Source: CAYJLW01 sp964370965 (GTDB taxonomy: Bacteria; Actinomycetota; Acidimicrobiia; UBA2766). From it: a stretch of DNA of 64,000 nucleotides. Location of the stretch: the NCBI GenBank assembly GCA_964370965.1, contig CAYJLW010000001.1, forward strand, positions 62,001-126,000. Reading direction: 5' to 3'. Numbering within the stretch: the first letter of the stretch is position 1; every line of letters starts with the position of its first letter. Both the position numbers and the translations under genes were made by a program. Positions 43,213-52,277 of the stretch are shown here, piece by piece. The notes beneath the pieces are model-generated. The model searched no databases. It saw nothing but the letters and a program-made list of their open reading frames with translations, and had not been told where the DNA came from.

Positions 43213-43923
43213 TTGGCGTATTCGCGAAACCGAGATGCCACGGGGATCGACTCCCTGGAACGACTCCGGGCGGACGTCGTCGCATGCCGCCGCTGCCCCC
43301 GGCTCGTCGCCTGGCGGGAGGAAGTCGCCCGCCGGAAGCGGGCGGCGTTCGTCGGGTGGGACTACTGGGGGCGGCCCGTCCCGGGATTCGGCGACCCCGC
43401 GGCACGCCTGTACGTGCTCGGTCTCGCCCCCGCCGCGCACGGAGGCAACCGCACGGGCCGGGTCTTCACGGGCGACCGCTCCGGCGACTGGCTGTACGCG
43501 TCCCTCCATCGCTGCGGGTTCGCGAACCAGGCCCGTTCGGAGTCCTCCAGCGACGGCCTCCGCCTGTGCGACGCGTACGTCGCCGCTGCCGTGCGTTGCG
43601 CCCCGCCGGCGAACCGCCCCACGGTGGAGGAGAGGGAGAGCTGCGCCCCCTTCCTCGTCCGTGAGGTGGGCCTCCTGACCCGGCTTCGCGTCGTCGTCGC
43701 CCTCGGCGGCTTCGCCTGGGACGCGGCACTCCGCCACCTCGGGCCTGTGCGCCCGAAGCCTCGCTTCGGCCATGGGGCGGAGACGCCGCTCCCGGGGGGT
43801 GGGCGCCTGCTCGGCTCCTACCACCCCAGTCAGCAGAACACGTTCACGGGCCGGCTCACGCAGGACATGTTCGACAGCGTGTTCCGGCGGGCGAGGGACC
43901 TGCTCCGCTCCAAGGAGCCCTAG
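43213..43923 (+). CDS. Uracil-DNA glycosylase, family 5 (UdgB-like)
   Basis: A 236-residue Fe-S uracil-DNA glycosylase. GLAPAAHGGNRTGR is the family 5 motif A, in which Ala replaces the catalytic Asp of other UDGs, and HPSQQNTFTGRLT is motif B. Cysteines at CRRCPR and near RCAPP and ESCAPF would ligate the [4Fe-4S] cluster. It removes uracil and related deaminated bases. TTG 43213, preceded by GGGGGACG, is the most likely start. It is divergent from ku and continues the DNA-repair cluster. Confidence 0.9.
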   Translation: MAYSRNRDATGIDSLERLRADVVACRRCPRLVAWREEVARRKRAAFVGWDYWGRPVPGFGDPAARLYVLGLAPAAHGGNRTGRVFTGDRSGDWLYASLHRCGFANQARSESSSDGLRLCDAYVAAAVRCAPPANRPTVEERESCAPFLVREVGLLTRLRVVVALGGFAWDAALRHLGPVRPKPRFGHGAETPLPGGGRLLGSYHPSQQNTFTGRLTQDMFDSVFRRARDLLRSKEP

Positions 43924-44207
43924 TCGAAGGGGGTTGTCGCTACCGCTGTGGAGACCGCTGCGACGAGGACCAGTCCGGACGGAGTCGCTTCGGCCGGCGG
44001 TGCTTCAGGCGGGAGCGGGGCGGGAAGAGACTGGGTCGCACGACGTCCCGGGCGACGCCCGGCGCCCTGTCGGATCGGTACCTCTCGTAGGGGTGCACGA
44101 CCTCTCCTGTGGCTGCGGTGGGGGGGCTGCGTTCAACGCAGGGATCGGCACGACAACGCCCGGAATTAGGGGCGGGTTCTCTTCCAGGGCCGGCGGGCGC
44201 CCAGCAG
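43924..44207. other. GC-rich spacer between convergent genes
   Basis: I see no gene, RNA or clear repeat in these 284 nt. A weak stem begins TCGAAGGGGG right after the UDG stop, reminiscent of the repeat-family hairpin. Confidence 0.4.
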
Positions 44208-44870
44208 CTACACCTCGGCCTGGTCGGCCTCGGACACGTCAGCGAAGAGGCCCCCGAAGAGGACCGTACGGGCGGCGGCGGCCACGGCGTCGGGGTCGGC
44301 GTCCTCGGCCACGGCCTCGGCGGCGGCATCGACGACGCCGTTCACGAGTGCCGCCACCACATCCGCGCCCGCACTGCCGAGGCGCACGGCCCCCGCCTCG
44401 TTCCCCTCGGCGAGTATCTCGGCGAGGAGCTCCTCAGAGGTGCCCCTGAGGTCCTCGAAGTCGTCTTCCCACTCCTCGTCCAGGGCGGCGCCTTCCGCGA
44501 GGAGAGCCTCGAGGCGGGCGTCATGGCCAGCCTCGGCCCGTTCCACCCGGATGTCCACGTAGGCGGCGAGCTTCGACCGGGCGCCCCGGACCCCGGCGAG
44601 CTGGCGGGTGACGACGGCCATCTCGGCGAGCACCTCGCGTTCCAGGGCGGCGAGGAAGGCGGCCTCCTCGGAGTCGTAGGCGAGGTCGTCGCGCTCGATA
44701 CCGAGAGTGAGGGCCACGGCATCGAGGTCGAGGGCCTCGATGCCGGCGGTGGCGACGAACTCGGCCACCAGCTCGAGCACGGGGTCGGGCGGCCCTTCGG
44801 CGATGTCGTCTTCGGACCCGCCGGGTCCGCCCGGGAGGGGGCTGGGGTCGTGGATGCGCCTGTAGCCCAT
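44208..44870 (-). CDS. TetR-like protein with weak HTH
   Basis: A 220-residue very acidic, helical protein. The first 60 residues (LVAEFVATAGIEALDLDAVALTLG) follow the TetR helix-turn-helix spacing, but the usual Tyr-x-His-Phe recognition end reads LAYDSEEAAF, so DNA binding is doubtful. The C-terminal part looks like a TetR ligand domain. ATG 44870 is set by TAGAGT exactly 6 nt upstream. The upstream neighbour on the same strand is an MFS transporter, which it might sense or control. Confidence 0.6.
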   Translation of the reverse strand: MGYRRIHDPSPLPGGPGGSEDDIAEGPPDPVLELVAEFVATAGIEALDLDAVALTLGIERDDLAYDSEEAAFLAALEREVLAEMAVVTRQLAGVRGARSKLAAYVDIRVERAEAGHDARLEALLAEGAALDEEWEDDFEDLRGTSEELLAEILAEGNEAGAVRLGSAGADVVAALVNGVVDAAAEAVAEDADPDAVAAAARTVLFGGLFADVSEADQAEV

Positions 44871-45033
44871 GGGCACACTCTAGAGACCCGCGGGTTCCCG
44901 GTGGGGCTGGCCCGATGCGTGGGTTCCAGGGACGTCTTCCGCGTGCGTGATCGCAGCGCCCGCGGCCTCTTCCTGCCTGGCGACCCGCGGCGCCGACTCC
45001 TGAGATCCGGTCCCGGCTCGTGGAGGCCGGATC

Positions 45034-46272
45034 TCAAGGCTCGCCCCGCCCCCCGCCCGCGGGGCCGGGATCGGCGGCGATCTCGCCGATGACGTCCGCA
45101 CCGGCGGTCTCCGGTAGGCCGCGCACGAGTGTGCCGGCCACCAGGAGGCCGCCGGCCCCGAAGAGGAACTGCGTGGCCGGGGCGACAGTGGCGGCGAGGG
45201 CGCCCACGACGAGGAGGCCCAGGGAGCCCGCGAGCACCTGGCAGGCGAGCACGAAGGACGTGCACGTCGCCCTCACCTCCGTGCTGAAGAGCTCCGCCAG
45301 GTAGGCCTGCGTGACGGCCGAGGTCGCAGCGAGGGACGCCACGATCAGCCAGTAGCCGGGGGCGAACGTGGCCCGGGAGCGGGTGAAGACGAGCACGGTG
45401 CCCCCGGCCATCATCGCGAAGGCCACGAGCAGGATCCGTCGCCGCCCAAGGCGGTCGCTGAGACGGCCTCCGATCAGGAAGCCCAGGAACCCCCACGGTC
45501 CCGCCCCGATCACGATCGCCGTGAACAGTCCCTTCCAGTGGTACGTGTCCTGGGCGAGTTGGGCGGCGTAGAGCGTGGCGGGCGTGACGAGGCAGCCGAA
45601 GGCGCCCGCCAGGACGGCGGCCCGCCAGAGCCGCGAGCGGTGCAGCCTGTCGACGTGGGGCCAGAAGCCGGCCTGCACCCGGTTCGATTCGCGGGCCACC
45701 TCGAACGCGCGGGTCTCGCCCAGGTTTCGTCTCAGGTAGGCCACGACTCCGAGGGGGAGGAGGGCGAAGAGGTAGAGGATCCGCCATCCCAGCGACGTGT
45801 CGTCGACGACGAGGAGGAGGAGGGCCACGGGTGCCCCCCCGATGCCGGAGATCATCCCCAGCATCGAGAGGCCCGCGCCGCGGCGGTCGGGGCGGATCTC
45901 CTCGGCGACGACGAGGGCGGCGAGGGACGACTCCACGGTGAGGAACACGCGGCAGACGGACTGCACGACGACGAAGGCGGCGAGTGACCAGGCCGCGGCG
46001 GTCAGGCCGGTGCTGAGCGTGAAAACCGCGATCGAGATCACGAGGAGGCGCTGGCGACCCCACTGGTCTGCGAGGCGCAGGAACGGCACACTGGCCAGGG
46101 AAGCGATCCGGATCACGGCCACACCGATGCCGAACACGGCCACCGAGACGCCGAGGCCCTTGGCCACGACGGGGCCGGCGACGCCGATGATCGTGGCGTC
46201 GTACTGCTCGAAGAACCCGGCGAGGAGGAGCGGGGCGAGGACTCGCCTCTCGTGGGAGTCGAAGTCGAACAT
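45034..46272 (-). CDS. MFS transporter
   Basis: A 412-residue integral membrane protein with about 12 helices. The loop 2-3 signature reads RLADQWGRQRLL, repeated as GGRLSDRLGRRRIL in the second half, as in the sugar/metabolite:H+ symporter branch. RRNLGETRAF and GLPETAG match that branch as well. The substrate is unknown. ATG 46272 follows GAGG; GTG 46296 is an upstream alternative. It precedes the TetR-like gene, which is separately promoted. Confidence 0.87.
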   Translation of the reverse strand: MFDFDSHERRVLAPLLLAGFFEQYDATIIGVAGPVVAKGLGVSVAVFGIGVAVIRIASLASVPFLRLADQWGRQRLLVISIAVFTLSTGLTAAAWSLAAFVVVQSVCRVFLTVESSLAALVVAEEIRPDRRGAGLSMLGMISGIGGAPVALLLLVVDDTSLGWRILYLFALLPLGVVAYLRRNLGETRAFEVARESNRVQAGFWPHVDRLHRSRLWRAAVLAGAFGCLVTPATLYAAQLAQDTYHWKGLFTAIVIGAGPWGFLGFLIGGRLSDRLGRRRILLVAFAMMAGGTVLVFTRSRATFAPGYWLIVASLAATSAVTQAYLAELFSTEVRATCTSFVLACQVLAGSLGLLVVGALAATVAPATQFLFGAGGLLVAGTLVRGLPETAGADVIGEIAADPGPAGGGRGEP

Positions 46273-46323
46273 GCCTCGCACGTGGTGGAACGGCACCGGG
46301 GAGTTCTACTAGTTCTGGGCGGC

Positions 46324-46653
46324 ATGACCGAGCCCGCCGCCCTCTATGACGTCGCCGCCGGAGCCTGCGTGCTGCGCCTACACGTGCAGCCCGGCTCCGG
46401 TCGGGACGCCGTCGCCGGTGTGCACGGCGACGCGCTCAAGGTGCGGGTACGGGCCCGACCGCACGGCGGGGAGGCCAACGCCGCCGTCCTCGCCTTCCTC
46501 GCCGGGGCGCTCGAGGTGCCCAAGACGTCCCTGGTGCTGCTCTCCGGGGAGCGTTCCCGGGCCAAGCGCGTGCGGGTGCCCCTCGCCGCCGGCGTCCTCG
46601 ACGCCCGTCTCAGAGCGCTCCTGGACGCCACCCCGCGCCGGCGGCACCGCTGA
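46324..46653 (+). CDS. DUF167 (YggU) family protein
   Basis: A 109-residue member of the DUF167 fold family, small alpha/beta proteins of unknown function. LHVQPGSGRDAV and the basic RPHGGEANAAV loop are characteristic, followed by GERSRAKRVRV. It is convergent with the amino acid permease 6 nt downstream and divergent from the MFS gene. ATG 46324 is preceded by GGGCGGC, not a strong site. Confidence 0.87.
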   Translation: MTEPAALYDVAAGACVLRLHVQPGSGRDAVAGVHGDALKVRVRARPHGGEANAAVLAFLAGALEVPKTSLVLLSGERSRAKRVRVPLAAGVLDARLRALLDATPRRRHR

Positions 46654-46659
46654 GCTCGC

Positions 46660-48006
46660 CTACGGCCCCGTGGCCACCCCGGGTCCGTCGGCGAGGGTGA
46701 GGCGCCGGCCCGTGCGCCGCCGGTACGCGTACTCGGCCACGAAGCTGAGCGCGAGCACGGCGAAGAGGACGATCCAGGTGGCGGCGGGCGCGGAGCGCAC
46801 CACGTAGATCATGAGGATCACGAACATCCCCCCGCAGGCGACGGTCGAGGCCACGATCACGAGGGGACGGGCTCCTGTCTCCCGGTGCAGCCGCAGGTGC
46901 GCCGCGTTCACTGCGGTGTACACGATGAGGAAGGCGGCGCTGCCCATCATCGCTATGGGCCCGAGCGGGAAGAAGAGCACGAAGGCGATCACCAGGCCCG
47001 CTGTGATGAACAGTCCCTCCCCGTTGTGGGACCACACCCGGCGGCTGAAGTCGGCCGGGAGTTGGCCGTCCTTGGCTATCTGGTAGCTCACGTTCGCGGC
47101 GCCGAAGAGCGTGGCGTTCACGGCCGACGAGGTGGAGAGGAGGGCGGCGACAGCCACGAGTGTGAATCCGAGCCGGCCGAGGAACGGCTTCGCCGCCTCC
47201 GCCAGGGCGTAGTCCTTGGACCTCACCATGTCGGGGATGCTCACGTTGCCGATGACCACGACCGAGACGGACACGTAGACGGCGATCACCAGGAACACCG
47301 CCACATAGAGGGAGCGGGGGAGCTCTCGCCGCGGGTCGACCATGTGGCCGGCGGCGTTCGTGACGAGGCCGAACCCCTCGTATCCGATGAACAGCACGCC
47401 CGCGCCGAAGACGACGTCGATGCCGTTGGGCCACCCGGACACGGCCATCCGGCCCGCCTCGACGGTGAAGGCGCCGGCGGTGACGAACCCCACGAGTATG
47501 AGCACCTTCACGGCCACGATGGCGGTCTCCGCCCTGCCCATGGCGCCGACACTCACGAAGTTCAGGGCCGTGAAGAGCATGACCACGCCGACGGCGACGA
47601 GCTTCGGCGTGAATCCGGGAAGCCCCTTGGGGAGGAACGTCATCGCGTATCCGGCGAAACCGCTTGCGTAGAGGGCGATGGAGATGACGTAGGCCATGTA
47701 CTGGAAGATGTTCAACGCTCCGCTGAGGACACCGTCGCCGAGGCCTTTGACGAGGAACTGCACGGCCCCGCCGACGCTCGGGTACCGCACGCCGAGCTTC
47801 ACGTAGGAGTAGGCGGACAGCAGGGCGACGACACCGCCGACGGCGAAGGAGACGGGCAGGGCAGACCCGCTCACCTCGGCCACGACGCCCAGGATCGCGA
47901 AGATCCCGGCGCCGATCATTCCCCCGACCCCGATGCTCACCGCCGCCCAGAACCCGATCTCGCCCCTTGGGGCCGGGGCCGGGGACGGCCGGCTGCTGGA
48001 TTCCAT
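46660..48006 (-). CDS. APC family amino acid permease
   Basis: A 448-residue transporter with 12 predicted helices. The first helix contains the unwound glycine-rich GVGGMIGAGIFAILG motif typical of the amino acid/polyamine/cation superfamily. The specificity is not readable. I chose ATG 48006, preceded by GAAGGAGGCCC, over the upstream in-frame ATG at 48027. It is divergent from the ProA-like gene. Confidence 0.88.
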   Translation of the reverse strand: MESSSRPSPAPAPRGEIGFWAAVSIGVGGMIGAGIFAILGVVAEVSGSALPVSFAVGGVVALLSAYSYVKLGVRYPSVGGAVQFLVKGLGDGVLSGALNIFQYMAYVISIALYASGFAGYAMTFLPKGLPGFTPKLVAVGVVMLFTALNFVSVGAMGRAETAIVAVKVLILVGFVTAGAFTVEAGRMAVSGWPNGIDVVFGAGVLFIGYEGFGLVTNAAGHMVDPRRELPRSLYVAVFLVIAVYVSVSVVVIGNVSIPDMVRSKDYALAEAAKPFLGRLGFTLVAVAALLSTSSAVNATLFGAANVSYQIAKDGQLPADFSRRVWSHNGEGLFITAGLVIAFVLFFPLGPIAMMGSAAFLIVYTAVNAAHLRLHRETGARPLVIVASTVACGGMFVILMIYVVRSAPAATWIVLFAVLALSFVAEYAYRRRTGRRLTLADGPGVATGP

Positions 48007-48116
48007 GGGCCTCCTTCGGGCGGCCATTAGACACGCTGGAGGGCCTCGCCGTCGACGACCCGGCCGGGTGCGGAACCGGCTGGGAGGAACGGCGGGTCAC
48101 GCGCGAACCTGTGGCC

Positions 48117-49523
48117 ATGGACTTCCGTGACGTACCCGCCGGCACGCCGGTCGCCGTAGGCGACCACCTCGTGCCCATGCCCGCTCTGGCCCAGGGTGAC
48201 AGGGTGCTCGCCGTCCCGAGGCGGGGAGAACTCCTGGTCGTCCCTGCGGCGGCCCACGCCGAGGCGGCCGCGGCCGTCGCCGAGGCGCAGGCCGCATTCG
48301 CAGCCATGGCCACGGTCTCACACGACGCCGTCTCGGCCTTCTTCGACGGTTTCGCGGATCGCCTCGCGGACGGCGCCGTCTGGGACGAGGTTGCGGCCGC
48401 GAACGCCGCCGACGTCGCCCGGGCCAAGGAGGCGGGGCGTTCCACGACCCGTCTCGTCGCCACCGAGAAGATGCGTGCCGGGATGGTCGCCGGCCTCCGG
48501 GGCTGGGCGACCTCGCCCACGCTGGTCGGTGAGGTCATCGAGAGACGGGAGGCCCAGGACTACGTCATCGAACGCCGCCGGGCGCCTCTCGGCGTCGTAG
48601 CCTTCGTGTTCGAGGGCCGGCCGAACGTCTTCGCCGACGGTGCCGGCGTCCTGCGGAACCTGAACACCGCCGTGATGCGCATCGGCCAGGACGCCCTCGG
48701 CACCGCCGAGGCCGTCGACGACCTCGCTCTGCGCCCCGCCCTCGCCGCCGCCGGGCTGCCCCAGGCCGCCGTCCGGCTCGTGCGCAGCCGCGACCGGGCC
48801 GCCGGCCAGGCGCTGTTCGCCATGCACGAGGTGCGTCTCGCCGTCGCCCGCGGATCCGGGCCCACGGTGGCGTTGCTGGGCAGCATCGCCGAGCAGGCCG
48901 GGATCACGGCTTCGCTGCACGGCACCGGGGGCGCCTGGGTGTACGTGGAGGCCTCGGCATCCGCGGAGGCTGTGGCGAACGCCGTCCGCCACAGCCTCGA
49001 CCGCAAGGTGTGCAACACGCTCAACGTGCTCGTCCTGCAGCGTTCCGCGGTGGCGACCCTCGGTTCGGTCGTGGCCGCCGTGCTCGCCGAAGCCGCCGCC
49101 GCCGTACATGCTGCTCCGGGCGCCGAGGGGATCGTGGCGGGCGCTGCGCCCCTCGCGCTCGAGGACCTCTCCCGGGAGTGGGAGTGGGAGGACGTCCCGG
49201 AGTGCTCCCTCGCCGTGGCCGGCGACCTCGGCGAGGCGGTCGCCCTCGTCAACACCTACAGTCCGCACTTCGTGGCCTCGATCGTCTCGGGTCGCCCCGG
49301 GGCCTTCGACGAGTTCTACGCCGCGGTGGACGCTCCGTACGTGGGCAACGGCTTCACCCGCTGGGTGGACGGCCAGTGGGCATGGGAACGGCCCGAGCTC
49401 GGCCTCACGAACTGGGAACGGGGCCGCCTCCTGGGCCGCTCCGGGATCCTCTCCGGCGACGACGTCTGCAGCGTCCGGGACGTCTTCCTCGACCTCACCG
49501 GTCGCGCGCCCCAGGCACGTTAG
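48117..49523 (+). CDS. ProA-like glutamate-5-semialdehyde dehydrogenase
   Basis: A 468-residue aldehyde-dehydrogenase-fold enzyme of the gamma-glutamyl phosphate reductase group. The catalytic cysteine is in DRKVCNTLNVLV, with FEGRPNVFADG and LHGTGGAWVYVE around the cofactor site. It is about 50 residues longer than typical ProA, chiefly at the N-terminus, and is divergent at key positions; no proB is adjacent. It could act on another acyl phosphate or semialdehyde. ATG 48117 chosen, with GTG 48111 as alternative. Its TAG stop is part of a TAGGAT box for the next gene. Confidence 0.8.
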   Translation: MDFRDVPAGTPVAVGDHLVPMPALAQGDRVLAVPRRGELLVVPAAAHAEAAAAVAEAQAAFAAMATVSHDAVSAFFDGFADRLADGAVWDEVAAANAADVARAKEAGRSTTRLVATEKMRAGMVAGLRGWATSPTLVGEVIERREAQDYVIERRRAPLGVVAFVFEGRPNVFADGAGVLRNLNTAVMRIGQDALGTAEAVDDLALRPALAAAGLPQAAVRLVRSRDRAAGQALFAMHEVRLAVARGSGPTVALLGSIAEQAGITASLHGTGGAWVYVEASASAEAVANAVRHSLDRKVCNTLNVLVLQRSAVATLGSVVAAVLAEAAAAVHAAPGAEGIVAGAAPLALEDLSREWEWEDVPECSLAVAGDLGEAVALVNTYSPHFVASIVSGRPGAFDEFYAAVDAPYVGNGFTRWVDGQWAWERPELGLTNWERGRLLGRSGILSGDDVCSVRDVFLDLTGRAPQAR

Positions 49524-49562
49524 GATCGCGGGCTTGGCCCCGCCCTGGAGAGAAGCTGGTCC

Positions 49563-51329
49563 GTGAGCGCTGACGGCTGGATCACCCTGGTGGTGCTCGT
49601 CGCCGCCGTCGCGCTCATGGCGAGCGAGCGGGTGCAGCCCGCCGTGGCCATGGTGGGGGCCGTGATCGTCCTCGTCACCCTGGACGTCCTGAAGCTCGAG
49701 GACGCCTTCCTGGGCTTCGCCAACGACGCCCTGGTGACGATCGCGGCGCTCTACGTCATCGCCCACGCCGCAGAGACCACCGGGCTCACGACGGTGCTCT
49801 CGCCCCTTTTCGGCCGGCCCCGGGGGGAGCGGGCGAACCTCGTGCGCATCCTGGGTATCACGGCGACGGCGTCGGCGTTCGTCCCGAACACGCCGTTGGT
49901 GCAGGCGATGGCGCCGCAGGTCGCGGACTGGACGCGCCGCAACCGCCTGTCCGCGTCCCGCTACCTCATGCCCATGAGCTACGCCGCCCTCCTCGGCGGG
50001 ATGGTCACGCTCATAGGCACTTCGACCAACCTCACGGTCGCCGGACTCATGCAGAAGGCGAAGATGGCGCCCATGGGCCTGTTCGAGATCACGAAGGTGG
50101 GCCTGCCCGTCGCCGTCGTGGGCGTCGTGGTCCTCGTGCTCGTCCTTCCCGTGGTCCTGCCCAAACGCAAGGGCACCCTCGAACAGCTCGGCGAGGGCCG
50201 CGAGTTCACCGTCGAGATGGTCGTCCCGCCCGGGAGCCCCCTGGCGGGCCAGACCGTCGAGGAGGCCGGCCTGCGCCACCTCGAAGGCGTCTTCCTGTTC
50301 GAGATCGAACGCGGAAGGCGCGTGATCGCGCCCGCCCGCCCCGACGAGGCCCTCGAGGAGGACGACCGCCTCATCTTCGCCGGCAACGTCGCCCAGATCC
50401 TCGACCTGCAGCGCATCCGCGGTCTCGTCTCCGCGGAGCAGCGCCACTTCGACCTCGGCCGGGGCGGCCTGGAGCAGCGCTTCTACGAAGCGGTCGTGGG
50501 GGCGAACTCCGGCCTCGCGGGGACGACGCTGAAACGGGCCGGGTTCCGCTCCCAATACGGCGCCGCCGTGCTGGCCATCCACCGGGCCGGTCAGCGCCTC
50601 CCCGCCAAGCTGGGCGAGGTCGTCCTGCGCCCCGGCGACGTCCTCATCGTCCTCGGCGAGGAGGACTTCGCGTCCCGTTGGGGTGATCGGGGCGACTTCC
50701 TGGTCATCGCCCCCGTGGGGGGGACGAACCCGATCCGCACGTCCCGGGCGCCCGTCGTCGGGACCATCGTCCTGGCCATGGTCGTCCTGGCGACGACGGG
50801 CGCCATGCCCCTCGCGAAGGGAGCTCTGCTCGCAGCCCTCCTCGTCGTCGTCTTGCGGATCCTGTCTCCCCGTGAGGCCCGTTTCGCCCTCGATCTCGAC
50901 GTGCTCGTACTCATCGGGGCCAGCGTCGGCCTCAGCACGGCCATCCAGCAGAGCGGTCTCGCCGCCGAGCTCGCCCGCCTCCTCACCGATGCCTCCGCGG
51001 GCCTCGGACCGACCGCGGCGCTCGCCGGGGTGCTCGTCGCCACGACGATCCTCACCGGCCTGATCTCGAACAACGCGGCCGCCGCCCTCATGTTCCCGAT
51101 CGGGGTCGCCCTCGCCCGGGGCTTCGGCGCGGACGCCCGCCCGTTCGTGTTCGCCATCGCTCTGGCCGCCTCGATCGACTTCATGACACCCGTCGGGTAC
51201 CAGACGAACGCTCTGATCTACAGCATGGGCGGGTACCGCTTCCTCGACTTCACCCGGGTGGGTGCGCCTGTCACGGTCGTCTCCCTGGCGCTGGCCACCG
51301 TCCTGATCCCCGTCGCCTGGCCGTTCTGA
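49563..51329 (+). CDS. SLC13/DASS-type anion transporter with TrkA-C domains
   Basis: A 588-residue transporter. About four N-terminal helices include the FVPNTPLVQAMAP and GTSTNLTVAGL hairpin motif. Two central TrkA-C/RCK-C domains follow (about 210-385, GSPLAGQTVEEAGLR and LAGTTLKRAGF), then the second membrane half with FLVIAPVGGTNP and LISNNAAAALMFP. This organisation is shared with sulfate/dicarboxylate Na+ symporters. GTG 49563; a TAGGAT box at 49521-49526 may be the -10. Confidence 0.9.
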   Translation: MSADGWITLVVLVAAVALMASERVQPAVAMVGAVIVLVTLDVLKLEDAFLGFANDALVTIAALYVIAHAAETTGLTTVLSPLFGRPRGERANLVRILGITATASAFVPNTPLVQAMAPQVADWTRRNRLSASRYLMPMSYAALLGGMVTLIGTSTNLTVAGLMQKAKMAPMGLFEITKVGLPVAVVGVVVLVLVLPVVLPKRKGTLEQLGEGREFTVEMVVPPGSPLAGQTVEEAGLRHLEGVFLFEIERGRRVIAPARPDEALEEDDRLIFAGNVAQILDLQRIRGLVSAEQRHFDLGRGGLEQRFYEAVVGANSGLAGTTLKRAGFRSQYGAAVLAIHRAGQRLPAKLGEVVLRPGDVLIVLGEEDFASRWGDRGDFLVIAPVGGTNPIRTSRAPVVGTIVLAMVVLATTGAMPLAKGALLAALLVVVLRILSPREARFALDLDVLVLIGASVGLSTAIQQSGLAAELARLLTDASAGLGPTAALAGVLVATTILTGLISNNAAAALMFPIGVALARGFGADARPFVFAIALAASIDFMTPVGYQTNALIYSMGGYRFLDFTRVGAPVTVVSLALATVLIPVAWPF

Positions 51330-51343
51330 GCACCCCGGCGCGG

Positions 51344-52147
51344 TCAACCGAGGAGGTGACCGAGGACGAGGTCCCGGAGACGCCGCGCGTCGACGGACAC
51401 GGCGAGCCGGCAGTTCGGCTCCCCGGCAACCCGGGTGGCGGAACCGTCGTCGTCGAGCTCGAGGCGAACGGTCTCGTACTCGCAGAGGCCGTCCTCGACG
51501 ACCGCGGCCACGGCCACCGGGTCGTGGAGGACCACGGCTTCGCGGCCGCTGTGGGCGAGCCAGATGCGGGCGAGGCGGGCGAGCGTCGCGGCGAGGTCGT
51601 CCCCCCGGCCAAGGTCGGCGAGGTCCTTGCCGGACAGTCGGCAGGTACGGGTGACCTCCACGGGGTGGACGAGGGGGACGGTGTGCTCGTCGAGGACGAC
51701 CTCGGCTGCCGCCGGGTCGGCCGTCCAGTTGGTCTCGTCGGCGAGTCCCCCCGTCACGCTGAGGCGCACGGCCCGCAGGCCGGTGCGCGCCATCCACGCC
51801 AGGTTCGTGAGCGGTCCTGTGGCGACTGTCCAGTCGTCGGGGTCGGGTTCGGGCAGCCGGGGCGGGCCCGCCCCGGGCGGTGGGGCGTCGAGGATTCCCT
51901 CGCCTTCGTGACCGGCCATGGGCGCCTCGCGGCCGATGGTCATGGGGGCTCCGTGACCCGCCACCACAGGGGCGCCCGTGCCGGCGAGGTCGAGGATGCG
52001 CCGGGCTACGGCAGCCCGCACCGCCGTGTTTCCAGAGACCGTCGACACGCCGGTGAGAGCGATCCGGGCGTCGCGGGCGGCGAGGGCGAGGGCGAAGGCG
52101 TCGTCCACGTTCGTGCCGACGTCGGTGTCGAGCCAGATCGAGGTCAC
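51344..52147 (-). CDS. Inosine-uridine preferring nucleoside hydrolase
   Basis: A 267-residue nucleoside hydrolase. The calcium/ribose-binding N-terminal motif DTDVGTNVDDAFA is intact, and ATGPLTNLA and the later HDPVAVAAVV box agree. It cleaves N-glycosidic bonds of purine or pyrimidine ribosides for salvage. It is slightly shorter than the 310 residues usual for the family, mostly in the C-terminal loop region. GTG 52147 follows TAGCCT by 10 nt. Convergent with the anion transporter. Confidence 0.9.
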   Translation of the reverse strand: MTSIWLDTDVGTNVDDAFALALAARDARIALTGVSTVSGNTAVRAAVARRILDLAGTGAPVVAGHGAPMTIGREAPMAGHEGEGILDAPPPGAGPPRLPEPDPDDWTVATGPLTNLAWMARTGLRAVRLSVTGGLADETNWTADPAAAEVVLDEHTVPLVHPVEVTRTCRLSGKDLADLGRGDDLAATLARLARIWLAHSGREAVVLHDPVAVAAVVEDGLCEYETVRLELDDDGSATRVAGEPNCRLAVSVDARRLRDLVLGHLLG

Positions 52148-52277
52148 TGCGTGCCCGAGGCTACGGCGGTGTGGCGCCCGCCGCCCCGAGCCCGGGGCCC
52201 GCGTTCAAGACTTCCGCGGTGTCCCGCCGATACATGGGCCGTACGACTCACCACGCACCACATCGAGCGACGTCAAC

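Noticed and set aside
49534..49566. Leaderless TTG mini-ORF after TAGGAT, ending in the start of the anion-transporter gene
   Set aside because: The start codon is weak, the peptide has no notable composition, and the frame continues from the antisense of proA; TAGGAT is better read as the -10 of the transporter with a short leader.
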